Counted from the first letter of the stretch, positions 51,015 through 61,140 are shown. The stretch is 64,000 bases of DNA from Listeria goaensis (GCF_900186125.1 NZ_FYBQ01000012.1:1-64000); one strand, 5' to 3'. The notes: generated by a model from the letters alone, not told the origin. A program made the numbers and translations.

Positions 51015-53413
51015 TTCAAATTGCGAAAGTGATTGTAGATGTTCCAGCGATGCAAGTCGACAGGCCGTTTGATTATGTGGTGCCGGAAAATTTGGTTGAC
51101 CTTGTGATGGTCGGGACGCGGGTTTCTGTGCCATTTGGAAATCGGAAGGTGCAAGGCTTTGTTGTTGAGCTAGGCGAGGCGGCAAATGTTACGAAACTTA
51201 AAACGATTGACTCGGTGATGGACGTGCTGCCAGTTTTAAATGAGGAGCTGCTTGAACTGGGCGACTGGCTCGCGAAAGAAACGCTCGCGTTCCGCGTTTC
51301 GGTGTATCAGGCGATGTTGCCGGCTGCTCTTCGGGCTAAATACGAGAAATACGTGGTACGACTTGATACGGAAGACGACGAATTAGAGCGGCTTTTTGAA
51401 GGATATGAAACGCTGCCGTTTAAAGAACTAGAGGCGCGTGGCATTTTAAAAAGCGTACAGAAATATTTGCGCAGTGGCCAAATTGAACTCGCGCATGCTG
51501 TGAAAAATAAAGCGACGAATAAAAAAATGCGTGTTGTTAAATGTGAATTGTCGCTAAGTCAGTTGCATGATGCGCGTTCTGATTTGCCGAAAAATGCGAA
51601 AGCGCAGGCCAAATTGCTCGCGTTTTTTGAAACTAGCGATGCGGAATTTGTGCCCGTCAAGCAGCTGAAGGAAGAGCTTGGTGTGAGCCAACAGGCTATT
51701 AGTAAGCTAGTTGAACAGGGCGCGCTTAGTCTTGCAGACAAAATTGTGAGCCGGGACCCTTATGAGAGTCGCGAGTTTGAACGGACAACGCCGCTCTCGC
51801 TTTCTGAGGAACAACAGACGGCTTGCGACCGGATTCTGCTTTCGGCAAATGAAGCACGCCCAGAAACTTTTTTGTTGCACGGCGTAACAGGAAGCGGGAA
51901 GACGGAAATTTATTTGCAATCCATTGCGGAAGTTTTACAAAAAGGAAAAGAAGCCATTGTGCTCGTTCCAGAAATTTCCTTGACGCCGCAAATGGTCGAG
52001 CGGTTTAAAAGTCGATTTGGCGACGCGGTGGCGGTTTTGCACAGCGCCCTTTCGCACGGTGAAAAATATGATGAATGGCGAAAAATTGAGCGGAAAGAAG
52101 CGAAAGTCGTTGTTGGCGCGCGTTCGGCCGTGTTTGCACCCTTTGAAAATTTGGGGCTCATTATTATTGATGAGGAGCACGAGGCAACATATAAACAGGA
52201 AGATAATCCGCGTTATCACGCGCGCGATGTTGCCATTTGGCGGGCTAAACGTCACGGCTGCCCAGTTGTACTCGGTAGCGCCACGCCGTCGCTCGAATCC
52301 TATGCGCGCACAACAAAAAACGTCTACAGCTTGCTAGAGCTGCCAACGCGAATCAACAAACAAGAAATGCCAGAAGTGCACGTAGTAGACATGCGCGAAG
52401 AACTACGTAGCGAAAACCGCACAGAATTTTCACGCACACTGCTCGAAAAAATCAAAGAACGAATCGAACGAAAAGAGCAAACCGTCCTGCTTTTGAATAA
52501 AAGGGGATATGCCTCATTCGTCATGTGTCGCGACTGTGGATATGTGGTGGAGTGCCCCAATTGTGATATTTCACTTACCTACCATCAAGCGACACATAAA
52601 ATGAAATGCCACTACTGCGGCCACGAAGAGCGCGTCCCAATGAAATGCCCATCATGCGAGAGCGAGCACATTCGTTACTTCGGGACGGGCACGCAAAAAG
52701 TGGAGGAAAGCCTTGCGAAATTAATTCCCGAGGCGCGCGTCATTCGAATGGACGTGGATACGACGCGCAAAAAAGGGGCACACGAAAAGCTTCTCTCGCG
52801 CTTTCAAAACGGCGAAGCTGATATTCTGCTTGGCACGCAAATGATTGCCAAAGGGCTTGATTTTCCGAACATTACCCTTGTCGGCGTTTTAAATGCTGAC
52901 ACGATGCTGTTCTTACCCGATTTTAGATCAGCCGAAAGAACATTTCAGTTGCTCACGCAAGTGAGTGGACGCGCTGGGCGGCATGTTTTACCCGGAGAAG
53001 TGGTTGTGCAAAGTTATAGCCCTGAGCATTACAGCATTCAGTACGCGAAAACGCATGACTACCACGGCTTTTACGGTCACGAAATGTTGATGCGCCGCCG
53101 CGGAGAATACCCGCCGTTCTACTTCCTGACGCTTATTAACGTGAGTCACGAAGACGAGCGGAAAGTGATAAAAACGATTCAAGACATGGCGAGCTACTTG
53201 CGCTCTAAGCTTGGGCGGGATTCGATTATTTTAGGGCCAGTTCCAAGTACCATCAGTCGGATTAAAAATAAGTATCGCTACCAGTGCATGATTAAATATA
53301 AACAAGAACCAGCTTTGAAAGAGGAGCTTAAGATGCTACTTGAACACTACCAAAAAGAACAAGCGAAAGGACTTGCGATTTCAATTGATGTGGAGCCGTA
53401 TGTTCTGATGTAA
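51011..53413 (+). CDS. priA: Primosomal replication restart helicase PriA
   Basis: 800 residues. N-terminal 3'-DNA-binding domain (VDRPFDYVVPENLVDLVMVGTRV in parts VDRPFDYVVPE and VMVGTRV), winged helix, helicase Walker A HGVTGSGKTEIYL, DEEH box IIDEEHEATYKQ, zinc-binding cysteines CRDCGYVVECPNCD and CHYCG...CPSC, and C-terminal helicase motifs GTQMIAKGLDFPN, QVSGRAGRH. Restarts stalled forks by loading the primosome. Translationally coupled to coaBC. Confidence 0.97.
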   Translation: MIQIAKVIVDVPAMQVDRPFDYVVPENLVDLVMVGTRVSVPFGNRKVQGFVVELGEAANVTKLKTIDSVMDVLPVLNEELLELGDWLAKETLAFRVSVYQAMLPAALRAKYEKYVVRLDTEDDELERLFEGYETLPFKELEARGILKSVQKYLRSGQIELAHAVKNKATNKKMRVVKCELSLSQLHDARSDLPKNAKAQAKLLAFFETSDAEFVPVKQLKEELGVSQQAISKLVEQGALSLADKIVSRDPYESREFERTTPLSLSEEQQTACDRILLSANEARPETFLLHGVTGSGKTEIYLQSIAEVLQKGKEAIVLVPEISLTPQMVERFKSRFGDAVAVLHSALSHGEKYDEWRKIERKEAKVVVGARSAVFAPFENLGLIIIDEEHEATYKQEDNPRYHARDVAIWRAKRHGCPVVLGSATPSLESYARTTKNVYSLLELPTRINKQEMPEVHVVDMREELRSENRTEFSRTLLEKIKERIERKEQTVLLLNKRGYASFVMCRDCGYVVECPNCDISLTYHQATHKMKCHYCGHEERVPMKCPSCESEHIRYFGTGTQKVEESLAKLIPEARVIRMDVDTTRKKGAHEKLLSRFQNGEADILLGTQMIAKGLDFPNITLVGVLNADTMLFLPDFRSAERTFQLLTQVSGRAGRHVLPGEVVVQSYSPEHYSIQYAKTHDYHGFYGHEMLMRRRGEYPPFYFLTLINVSHEDERKVIKTIQDMASYLRSKLGRDSIILGPVPSTISRIKNKYRYQCMIKYKQEPALKEELKMLLEHYQKEQAKGLAISIDVEPYVLM

Positions 53414-53424
53414 GGAGTGAAAAA

Positions 53425-54366
53425 ATGGAAAAAATTATTTTTATGGGGACGCCAGATTTTGCGGTGCCCGTTTTGAAAAATTTAGCTGAAGAATATGACG
53501 TGGTTGCCGTCGTAACTCAGCCAGACCGAGTGCTCGGACGAAAACGCGTTTTAACGGCACCACCGGTTAAGGTTGCGGCAAACGAACTCGGCATTCCTGT
53601 TTACCAGCCTGAAAAATTGCGTGCATCAGAAGAATTAGACGCCTTACTCGCGCTTGATGTGGATTTGCTCGTGACAGCGGCTTATGGGCAGATTTTGCCG
53701 AACAATTTGCTTGCGCTACCTAAAAAGGGCGCGATTAATGTGCATGCTTCACTGCTTCCAGAGTACCGCGGCGGCGCGCCGATTCATTATGCGGTCATGG
53801 ACGGGAAGGCGGAAACGGGCGTGACGATTATGTACATGGTGGAAAAACTAGACGCCGGCGATATGATTGCGCAGCGCAGTATGCCAATTACGGACGAAGA
53901 TGATACGGGCACGATGTTTGAAAAATTAGCAGTGCTTGGCGCGGCACTTTTAATGGATACGTTGCCAGACTTTTTGGCAGGGAAGATAAACGCGGTGCCG
54001 CAAAATCCGGAAAAGGTTACGTTTGCACGCAATGTGTCACGCGAACAGGAAAAACTCGATTTTTCTAAAGAAGCGCGGGTTGTGTGGAACCATATTCGCG
54101 GGCTTTCGCCGTTTCCAGTTGCGTACACGACGTTTGAAGGGAAGCCGTTTAAAATTTGGCGGGCGCATCTATCTAGCGAGCAAACTGATCTTTCGCCGGG
54201 AAGTTTTGTGCTGCTCACAAAATCAACATTTGGCATTGTGTGCGGTGATGGCAATCTTGTCGTGCCAGAAATTGTTCAACCTTTTGGGAAGCCGAAAATG
54301 GACGCGAATGCGTTTATTCAAGGAACGCTCCGAAATATTTCAAAGGAAGTTAGGTTTGGTGATTAA
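53425..54366 (+). CDS. fmt: Methionyl-tRNA formyltransferase
   Basis: 313 residues. N-terminal formyltransferase fold with the 10-formyl-THF/catalytic segment NVHASLLPEYRGGAPIHYA (Asn, His, then later Asp in LDAGDMIAQ). C-terminal OB-like domain (HIRGLSPFPVAYTTFEGKPF). Formylates initiator Met-tRNA. RBS AAGGAGTG; 11 nt after priA, in the universal priA-fmt-rsmB order; its stop and the rsmB start abut. Confidence 0.97.
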   Translation: MEKIIFMGTPDFAVPVLKNLAEEYDVVAVVTQPDRVLGRKRVLTAPPVKVAANELGIPVYQPEKLRASEELDALLALDVDLLVTAAYGQILPNNLLALPKKGAINVHASLLPEYRGGAPIHYAVMDGKAETGVTIMYMVEKLDAGDMIAQRSMPITDEDDTGTMFEKLAVLGAALLMDTLPDFLAGKINAVPQNPEKVTFARNVSREQEKLDFSKEARVVWNHIRGLSPFPVAYTTFEGKPFKIWRAHLSSEQTDLSPGSFVLLTKSTFGIVCGDGNLVVPEIVQPFGKPKMDANAFIQGTLRNISKEVRFGD

Positions 54367-55692
54367 ATGAAAAAAGAAGTTCGTGAAATTGCGCTTGAAC
54401 TAATTGAAAAAGTAGAAAATCAAGGTTCTTATAGCCATTTACTTATTAATGATGCTTTAAAAAAACAAGATTTAAATGTAGCGGATAGAGGGCTTTTGAC
54501 AGAACTAGTTTACGGGACAATTCAACGGAAAATTACGCTTGATTTTTTCCTTGAGCCGTTTTTGAAAAAGACGCCAGAAGATTGGGTGCAAAATTTGTTA
54601 CGACTGTCAGTTTACCAAATGCAATTTTTGGATAAAATTCCCGAACATGCGATTTTACACGAAGCTGGTGAAATTGCGCGGAAGCGCGGTCATGATGGCG
54701 TAACGAAATTTGTGAACGGCGTTTTGCGCAACATCATTCGCCGAGGCGTACCAGCCATTGATGCGATTTCAGACGACGTGACGCGACTTAGCGTTCAAGT
54801 TAGCCTACCAGAATGGCTTGCAGCACGTTTTATCAAACAATTTGGGTACGAGCGCGCACTTGAACTTGGAGAGGCCTTTTTAGTTCCGCCAAATCAAACG
54901 GTACGTGTGAATGTAACTGAAACCAATCCGAAGTCACTCGTAAAAGAGTTTGCGGACCAAGGAATTTCTGCAAAAGTGTCGGATATTATACCAGAGGCCC
55001 TGGAGATTGAAAAAGGAAGCATCGCAAATACGAACGCTTTTAAAACCGGAAAATGTACCATTCAAGACGAAAGTTCGATGATTGTGGCTTATGCGCTCGA
55101 GCTTACGGACGACTTGGACGTTTTAGATGCGTGTTCGGCTCCTGGGGGAAAAACCACGCATATTGCGGAGAAGATGAACGGGACTGGCAGTGTGATGGCG
55201 CTTGATATCCACGCTCATAAAACGAAACTCGTAGCGAGTGCGGCTAGTCGGTTGAATTTATTAAACGTGCGAACGCTCGCTTTAGATGCGAGAAGTGCAA
55301 CAAGCGAATTCGAAACAAAAAGTTTTGACCGCGTTTTAGTGGACGCACCTTGTTCTGGGTTTGGCGTGCTAAAACGAAAACCAGATATTAAATACAGTAA
55401 AAAGCCTGATGATATTGCGCGACTTAGCGAAATTCAGCTCGCAATTTTAGATGAAGTTAGCCAACTTGTTAAAGAAAATGGTATATTAGTGTATAGTACT
55501 TGTACGATTGACAGGGAAGAAAATGCCGAAGTTGTGCAGAAATTTCTGGAGAAGCATCCAGAGTTTGAGGCGAAATCGGTTACTGTCCCGAAATCGTTAG
55601 AACATTTAAAGACGGGCAATGACTTACAAATTTTACCGACGGATTTTGGAAGCGACGGATTTTATGTTGCGAGTTTCAAACGGCGCCCTTAA
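54367..55692 (+). CDS. rsmB: 16S rRNA (cytosine-967-C5) methyltransferase
   Basis: 441 residues. NusB-like N-terminal RNA-binding domain (REIALELIEKVENQGSYSHL), then the SAM domain: VLDACSAPGGKTTHIAEKM, ALDIHAHKTK, DAPCSGFGVLKRKPDIKY with the first Cys, and STCTIDREENAEVV with the second catalytic Cys. Modifies 16S rRNA. It begins immediately after fmt and ends 17 nt before stp. Confidence 0.97.
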   Translation: MKKEVREIALELIEKVENQGSYSHLLINDALKKQDLNVADRGLLTELVYGTIQRKITLDFFLEPFLKKTPEDWVQNLLRLSVYQMQFLDKIPEHAILHEAGEIARKRGHDGVTKFVNGVLRNIIRRGVPAIDAISDDVTRLSVQVSLPEWLAARFIKQFGYERALELGEAFLVPPNQTVRVNVTETNPKSLVKEFADQGISAKVSDIIPEALEIEKGSIANTNAFKTGKCTIQDESSMIVAYALELTDDLDVLDACSAPGGKTTHIAEKMNGTGSVMALDIHAHKTKLVASAASRLNLLNVRTLALDARSATSEFETKSFDRVLVDAPCSGFGVLKRKPDIKYSKKPDDIARLSEIQLAILDEVSQLVKENGILVYSTCTIDREENAEVVQKFLEKHPEFEAKSVTVPKSLEHLKTGNDLQILPTDFGSDGFYVASFKRRP

Positions 55693-55709
55693 GATTGGAG
55701 AGAGAAACT

Positions 55710-56468
55710 ATGCAAGTTGAATTTAGAACGGACAGAGGAAGAATCAGACACCATAATGAAGATAACGGTGGTGTTTTTGAAAATAAAACTGGGAATCCAA
55801 TTGTCATAGTTGCAGATGGAATGGGCGGTCATCGCGCCGGTGATGTTGCCTCAGAAATGGCCGTTAAACTTCTTAGTGAAGCTTGGCAGGAAACAGAAGA
55901 ATTTTTACACGCGAATGATGTGGAAGACTGGTTTCGCATTGTGATTCAAAAAATCAATCGCGTCATTACCGCAGAAGCAGAAAAGGAACCTGAGCTAAAA
56001 GGAATGGGCACGACGCTAGTCGCTGCGATTTTCACGCGAAGTCAAGCCATCATTGCCAATGTTGGTGACAGCCGCGGTTACTTGCTTCAAGGCGAGAAAT
56101 TTGTGCAAATTACGGAAGACCATTCACTTGTGAACGAGCTTCTTCGCAAAGGTGAAATTTCGAAAGAAGACGCGGAAAATCATCCACGCAAAAATATTTT
56201 ACTTCGCGCATTAGGCGTGGAAGGTTTTGTTGACACGGATACGTTTATTACACCATTTCAAACAGAAGATATTTTGCTACTCTGTTCAGATGGGCTAAGC
56301 AACATGATTTCGGAGGCAGAAATGCGACAAGTTTTAACCAGCAAAAGAACACTTGCTGAAAAAGCTGATTCGCTTATTACGAAAGCAAACGCAAACGGCG
56401 GAGAAGATAATATTACCGTGTTACTACTTAAACGGGATAACGTAAGAAAAGGGGGCGACTCATCATGA
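55710..56468 (+). CDS. stp: PP2C-type serine/threonine phosphatase
   Basis: 252 residues from ATG 55710 (TGGAGAG upstream). PPM metal motifs: DRGRIRHHNEDNGG, VADGMGGHRAGDVASE, GTTLVAAIF, ANVGDSRGYLL, DGLSNMI, GGEDNITVLLL. Reverses the kinase encoded next, with which it overlaps by 4 bp. In Listeria Stp acts on EF-Tu and others. Confidence 0.96.
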   Translation: MQVEFRTDRGRIRHHNEDNGGVFENKTGNPIVIVADGMGGHRAGDVASEMAVKLLSEAWQETEEFLHANDVEDWFRIVIQKINRVITAEAEKEPELKGMGTTLVAAIFTRSQAIIANVGDSRGYLLQGEKFVQITEDHSLVNELLRKGEISKEDAENHPRKNILLRALGVEGFVDTDTFITPFQTEDILLLCSDGLSNMISEAEMRQVLTSKRTLAEKADSLITKANANGGEDNITVLLLKRDNVRKGGDSS

Positions 56469-58447
56469 TGATTGGAAAACGACTAAGCGGACGATATAAA
56501 ATTTTAAGCCCAATTGGCGGCGGCGGAATGGCTAATGTATTTTTAGCACACGATATGATTTTAGACCGCGATGTGGCAGTGAAAATCTTGCGAATTGATT
56601 TAGCTGATGAAAGCAATTTGATTCGTCGCTTCCAGCGTGAGGCGCAGTCAGCAACAAGTTTAGTGCACCCCAATATTGTTGGCATCTATGATGTCGGTGA
56701 AGAAAATGATTTGCACTACATTGTTATGGAATACGTGGAAGGCATGGATTTAAAACAATACATTCAAGAAAAACACCCGATTCCATTTGATGAAGCCGTT
56801 GAAATTATGAAGCAAATTGTTTCAGCTATTTCGGCAGCGCATAAATATCATATCATTCACCGTGATATTAAACCGCAAAATATTTTAATCGACCATGATG
56901 GAGTTGTGAAAATTACGGATTTCGGAATTGCGATGGCGCTTTCGGAAACCTCAATTACGCAAACCAATTCGCTTGTCGGCTCTGTGCACTATTTATCTCC
57001 CGAGCAAGCGCGCGGCGGCATGGCGACTCAAAAATCAGATATTTATTCGCTCGGAATTGTGCTTTATGAGCTTCTAAGCGGACAAGTTCCTTATGACGGG
57101 GAATCCGCTGTATCCATTGCGATTAAACATTTACAGGGAAGCATTCCGTCTGTTCGAGAGACGAATCCTGCTATCCCGCAAAGCTTGGAAAATATTATTA
57201 TTAAAGCAACGGCAAAAGATCCTGCTGCCCGCTACCAGTCTGCTGAAGAAATGGAAGAAGATTTAGAAACTTGTTTAAATGAAGACCGCCTGAACGAGCC
57301 TAAATTTATTCCGAACACGGACGACGGGGATACAAAAACGATTCCCATTATTGCGACGAAAAACGCGATGCGCAACTTAGATGATACCGTCACACAAACG
57401 CCGCTTGCAGAAGAAGAGGCAATCAAAGAAGGCGACGCGGATGGGAAAAAGCCGAAGAAAAAAATGAGCAAGAAAAAGAAAATTTTTTGGATTGTTTTTG
57501 GCGTCATTTTGCTATTTGCAGGAATCATTTTAACGCTTTGGTTGCTCGGAAAAAACCCAACAGAATTTGAAGTGCCAGATGTTAGTGGTAAAACCGAATC
57601 ACAAGCCATTTCTTTGCTACAAAAAGAAGGGTTTACGATTGGAAGAACCATTGAAAAGAATAGCGATTCTGTTAAAGATGGAGATGTTATCAATACCGAC
57701 CCTGAAGCTGGGGAAATGAAAGAAAAAGGTGCTAAAATAACACTTTATGTTAGTATCGGCTCTAAAAAAGTCACGATGGAAGATTATTCTGGTAGAAGCT
57801 ATGAGGATACGGAAACAGTTTTAAAAGAACAGGGCTTTAAATCCGTTTCGAAAAAAGAAGAATATAGCGATACCGTAGAAGCAGGGATGATAATCTCGCA
57901 AAGTCCTGCTGCTGGAACGGATGTTGTGGCGAAAGATACAGATGTTGAGCTAACGGTGAGTCGCGGTAAAGCACCAATTACATTAAAAGATTTACGCGGC
58001 TATAATCAAACAGCACTCGATGATTATGCTTCCTCGGTCGGAATTACGATCCAAACAACAGAACAAAACAGCGATACGGTTGAAAAAGGACAAGTGATTT
58101 CGCAGTCACCTGCCGCAGGTACGACGATAAACGCCGGATCAACGGTGAATGTTGTGATTTCCAAAGGACCGAAAGAAAAAGCAGTAAAAAGCGTGACAAA
58201 AACGATTCAAATTCCGTATGGTGATGCGGGTTCAGGCGGTGACGGCGACTCGCCGAAACCAAAACATGTTAAAATTTATATTGATGATAAAAATCATTCG
58301 ATGTCAACCCCGTATCGCGAACTAGATATTACCGAAAATACAAGCGTTACGATTACGTTTGAAATTGAAGAAGGTTCAAAAGGAAGCTATAAAATTTTGC
58401 GTGATGATGAAACTATTGATGAAGGTACGGTAGATTATCCGAATTAA
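56465..58447 (+). CDS. prkC: PASTA-domain serine/threonine kinase PrkC/PrkA
   Basis: 660 residues. Cytosolic kinase domain about 10-270 (glycine loop PIGGGGMANVFLAHD, K in VAVKIL, HRDIKPQNIL, DFGIAM, SVHYLSPEQARGG). Juxtamembrane acidic and basic segment, one TM helix about 340-361 (FWIVFGVILLFAGIIL). Three PASTA repeats from about 368, 433 and 503, and a distal beta-domain. PASTA domains bind muropeptides; the kinase monitors cell-wall state. Overlaps stp and precedes rsgA by 15 nt. Confidence 0.97.
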   Translation: MMIGKRLSGRYKILSPIGGGGMANVFLAHDMILDRDVAVKILRIDLADESNLIRRFQREAQSATSLVHPNIVGIYDVGEENDLHYIVMEYVEGMDLKQYIQEKHPIPFDEAVEIMKQIVSAISAAHKYHIIHRDIKPQNILIDHDGVVKITDFGIAMALSETSITQTNSLVGSVHYLSPEQARGGMATQKSDIYSLGIVLYELLSGQVPYDGESAVSIAIKHLQGSIPSVRETNPAIPQSLENIIIKATAKDPAARYQSAEEMEEDLETCLNEDRLNEPKFIPNTDDGDTKTIPIIATKNAMRNLDDTVTQTPLAEEEAIKEGDADGKKPKKKMSKKKKIFWIVFGVILLFAGIILTLWLLGKNPTEFEVPDVSGKTESQAISLLQKEGFTIGRTIEKNSDSVKDGDVINTDPEAGEMKEKGAKITLYVSIGSKKVTMEDYSGRSYEDTETVLKEQGFKSVSKKEEYSDTVEAGMIISQSPAAGTDVVAKDTDVELTVSRGKAPITLKDLRGYNQTALDDYASSVGITIQTTEQNSDTVEKGQVISQSPAAGTTINAGSTVNVVISKGPKEKAVKSVTKTIQIPYGDAGSGGDGDSPKPKHVKIYIDDKNHSMSTPYRELDITENTSVTITFEIEEGSKGSYKILRDDETIDEGTVDYPN

Positions 58448-58461
58448 AGGAGGTCGTAAAA

Positions 58462-59337
58462 CTGGAAGGACAAATTATTAAAGCGTTAAGTGGTTTTTAC
58501 TACGTGTTTCATGAAGGTACGGTCTATCAAACGAGAGCAAGAGGAAACTTTCGAAAACGAAAACTAACGCCTCTTGTTGGTGATGACGTCACTTTTCAAG
58601 CGGATAATCAGACGGACGGTTATATTTTAGATATTTTACCTCGTGAAAATGAATTAGTTCGTCCGCCTGTTGCGAACATTGATATCGCTATCCTCATTTT
58701 CTCAGCAGTGGAACCGGACTTCTCCACCAATTTAACCGACCGCTTTCTAGTTGCGATTGAAAAAGAAGATATTCGTCCGGTGATTGGCATCAGTAAGATG
58801 GATTTAGCCACAGAAGAAGAAAGAAAAGCCATTGAAAATTACCGCGATATTTATGTAAATGCTGGATACGAGGTATTTTTGACTGGGAGCGATGTTGATA
58901 AAGCTGCTATTTTGGACTTGATTCACGGAAAAACCGCGGTTATTGCGGGGCAATCGGGTGTTGGTAAGTCGACCTTTTTAAATCAATTAAATCCTGATTT
59001 AACTTTGCAGACGGGGGAAATTTCAACTTCTCTCGGCCGCGGTCGGCATACGACACGACATGTAGAGCTTTTGCCAATTGGTGATGGTTTTATCGCCGAT
59101 ACACCCGGATTTAGTTCCATTGAATGGGATAATTTAGAGCCTGAAAACTTACAATTTTGTTTTCCAGAAATTGAAGATCGGCGCTCTGGCTGTAAATTTC
59201 GCGGTTGTTTACATGAAAATGAACCCAATTGTGCGGTGAAAACAGCTGTTTTAGAAGATGAAATTGCCGATTTTCGTTATGAGCATTACTTACAAATTTT
59301 AACGGAATTAAAAAATAGAAAGCCGAGGTATTCATGA
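58462..59337 (+). CDS. rsgA: Ribosome small-subunit GTPase RsgA, probable CTG start
   Basis: 291 residues if started at CTG 58462, the only sensible start that keeps the N-terminal OB fold (EGQIIKALSGFYYVFHEG). AAAGGAGG lies at 58446-58453, 8 nt upstream. The first ATG/GTG options (GTG 58503 and beyond) are inside the OB fold and lack an RBS. Circularly permuted GTPase motifs: G4 ISKMDLA, G1 GQSGVGKSTFL, G3 DTPGFSS, then a zinc site (CKFRGCLHENEPNC). Late 30S maturation factor. Follows prkC as in related genomes. Confidence 0.93.
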   Translation: MEGQIIKALSGFYYVFHEGTVYQTRARGNFRKRKLTPLVGDDVTFQADNQTDGYILDILPRENELVRPPVANIDIAILIFSAVEPDFSTNLTDRFLVAIEKEDIRPVIGISKMDLATEEERKAIENYRDIYVNAGYEVFLTGSDVDKAAILDLIHGKTAVIAGQSGVGKSTFLNQLNPDLTLQTGEISTSLGRGRHTTRHVELLPIGDGFIADTPGFSSIEWDNLEPENLQFCFPEIEDRRSGCKFRGCLHENEPNCAVKTAVLEDEIADFRYEHYLQILTELKNRKPRYS

Positions 59338-59993
59338 TGGGAAAAATTGCACCTTCAATTTTAAGCGCAGACTTTGCGAATTTGGAAAAAGATATTGCCG
59401 AAGTAGAACGCTTAGGCGCCGATTATTTGCATATTGATGTGATGGACGGCCATTTTGTTCCTAATATTACGTTTGGTCCAGATGTCGTAAAAGCAATTAG
59501 ACCGCGCACCAAATTGCCGCTTGACGTCCATTTAATGATTGAAAACCCAGATAACTACATTCCGCAATTTGCAAAAGCTGGCGCCGATTACATTTCTGTC
59601 CACGTTGAAGCATGCACGCACTTGCACCGCACGCTCCAACACATTCGCTCATTCGACGTGAAAGCGGCTGCCGTACTGAATCCCGCAACACCCATTGACA
59701 CGCTTTTCCACGTGTTAAATGAGCTTGATATGGTTCTCTTTATGACCGTCAACCCGGGATTTGGTGGGCAAAGCTTTATTCCAGAAGTGCTAGAAAAAAT
59801 CGCGGCGTTTAAAGCGTTGATTGATGAAAAAGGACTCGATATTGAAATCGAAGTGGACGGTGGCGTTAATCGTGAAACAGCCAAAGCATGCTTAGATGCT
59901 GGCGCTAATGTTTTCGTTGCTGGAAGCTACATTTATGGAAATAAAGATCGTAAAATTCCAATGGATAATCTCCGCGTTGTCGTTGGAAACTAG
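59334..59993 (+). CDS. rpe: Ribulose-phosphate 3-epimerase
   Basis: 219 residues, TIM barrel. APSILSADFANLE, HIDVMDGHFVPNITFGP, DVHLMIENPD, MTVNPGFGGQSFI and VDGGVNRETAK carry the metal and catalytic residues. Interconverts ribulose-5-P and xylulose-5-P. The start overlaps the rsgA stop (ATGATG). A terminator-like hairpin separates it from thiN. Confidence 0.96.
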   Translation: MMGKIAPSILSADFANLEKDIAEVERLGADYLHIDVMDGHFVPNITFGPDVVKAIRPRTKLPLDVHLMIENPDNYIPQFAKAGADYISVHVEACTHLHRTLQHIRSFDVKAAAVLNPATPIDTLFHVLNELDMVLFMTVNPGFGGQSFIPEVLEKIAAFKALIDEKGLDIEIEVDGGVNRETAKACLDAGANVFVAGSYIYGNKDRKIPMDNLRVVVGN

Positions 59994-60000
59994 AAGGGGA

Positions 60001-60035
60001 GCAATAGGCTTAAGTACACCTATTGCTTCTTTTTT
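60001..60035 (+). terminator. Terminator between rpe and thiN
   Basis: GCAATAGG/CCTATTGC stem with 10-nt loop, then TTCTTTTTT. thiN begins only 17 nt later, so read-through or an own promoter is needed. Confidence 0.8.
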
Positions 60036-60051
60036 GGAAAGGAAGAAAACG

Positions 60052-60699
60052 ATGAAAATTGTCAACATTATGGTCGGCGGTCCTGCGTCTGAACTGCCCG
60101 ATTTAAAACCCTATACGAACGAAAAAAGCACTTGGCTAGGCGTCGATGGTGGGGCAAAACGCCTGCTCGATTTAAATATCCCCTTTGAAATAGCTTTAGG
60201 AGATTTCGACTCGCTAACGAAAGCGGAACTTGCCGACTTAAAAACAAAAGTAGCAGACGTACGCGTTTTTCCAGCTGAAAAAGATCAAACCGATACGGAA
60301 ATCGGATTAGAAGCCGCAATTGCAATGGAGCCCAACTTGATTCGTATTTTCGGCGCGACAGGTGGCCGAATGGACCATTTACTGGCGAATTTAATGATGC
60401 TCGCACAACCAAAGTTTTTTGATGCAATTCCGCTCGTTGAAATGATTGACCGCTACAATTACATGAAAATGTATGCGCCTGGCGAGTATACGCTTGTCAA
60501 ACAGGCGGACAAAAAATATGTAGCCTTTACGACCATGTCAAACGTCAGCGGTTTAACTTTAAAAGGGTTTAAATATCCGTTAGAAAATGCCGATTTCCCG
60601 TTTGGTAGGGCGCTGTCGAGCAATGAATTTAACCAATCCAAAGCCGCTTTTTCGTTTCAAACCGGCTTGATATTAATGACACAAAGTAAGGATGAGTAA
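60052..60699 (+). CDS. thiN: Thiamine diphosphokinase
   Basis: 215 residues from ATG 60052 (GGAAAGGAAG upstream). WLGVDGGAKRLLDL, ALGDFDSLT and DQTDTEIGLEAA are the ThiN catalytic motifs; FGATGGRMDHLLANL binds ATP/thiamine. Makes thiamine diphosphate. Usual position rsgA-rpe-thiN. Confidence 0.95.
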   Translation: MKIVNIMVGGPASELPDLKPYTNEKSTWLGVDGGAKRLLDLNIPFEIALGDFDSLTKAELADLKTKVADVRVFPAEKDQTDTEIGLEAAIAMEPNLIRIFGATGGRMDHLLANLMMLAQPKFFDAIPLVEMIDRYNYMKMYAPGEYTLVKQADKKYVAFTTMSNVSGLTLKGFKYPLENADFPFGRALSSNEFNQSKAAFSFQTGLILMTQSKDE

Positions 60700-60701
60700 A
60701 A

Positions 60702-61049
60702 ATGCCATTTTGGAAAAATAAAAGAAATTTAGCACTTATTTTCGGAGGACTCGCGATTTTGTTTAGCTTTTACATTGAAGTCGTCTCCGCAAAAAATGTT
60801 TTCTCAGGAAACTATTCGGCTGATTTAAAAGTGCCAATCATGCTTATGTTTATCGCAAGCATCATCTTTTTTGCGAGTTTCGTTGTTGGATACAGCTTTT
60901 TATGGCAAAAAAAATACAAAATCGCCATTCCGATTTTGTTTGTAAGCGGCGTTCCCGCCTTTATTTTCCTACATATTTTTTCAGGTATGTTTATGATTAT
61001 TTGCGGAGTGCTCGCAAAATCAGTAAGTGATAATCTGCCAAAAGAGTAG
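60702..61049 (+). CDS. Small membrane protein of unknown function
   Basis: 115 residues with three to four TM helices (RNLALIFGGLAILFSFYIE; VPIMLMFIASIIFFASFVVG; IAIPILFVSGVPAFIF). It starts 2 nt after the thiN stop, with AAGGATGAG at the thiN end as RBS, so it is translationally linked to thiN. I do not recognise a family. Codon use resembles the neighbours. Confidence 0.75.
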   Translation: MPFWKNKRNLALIFGGLAILFSFYIEVVSAKNVFSGNYSADLKVPIMLMFIASIIFFASFVVGYSFLWQKKYKIAIPILFVSGVPAFIFLHIFSGMFMIICGVLAKSVSDNLPKE

Positions 61050-61140
61050 CAGATTTAGCGCGGCTCTCATAAGGAAGTATGAAAGTAAAGCTCTGGTACA
61101 TAATTATATTTTCTCCCATACCATACAGTGGAAAATAAAT

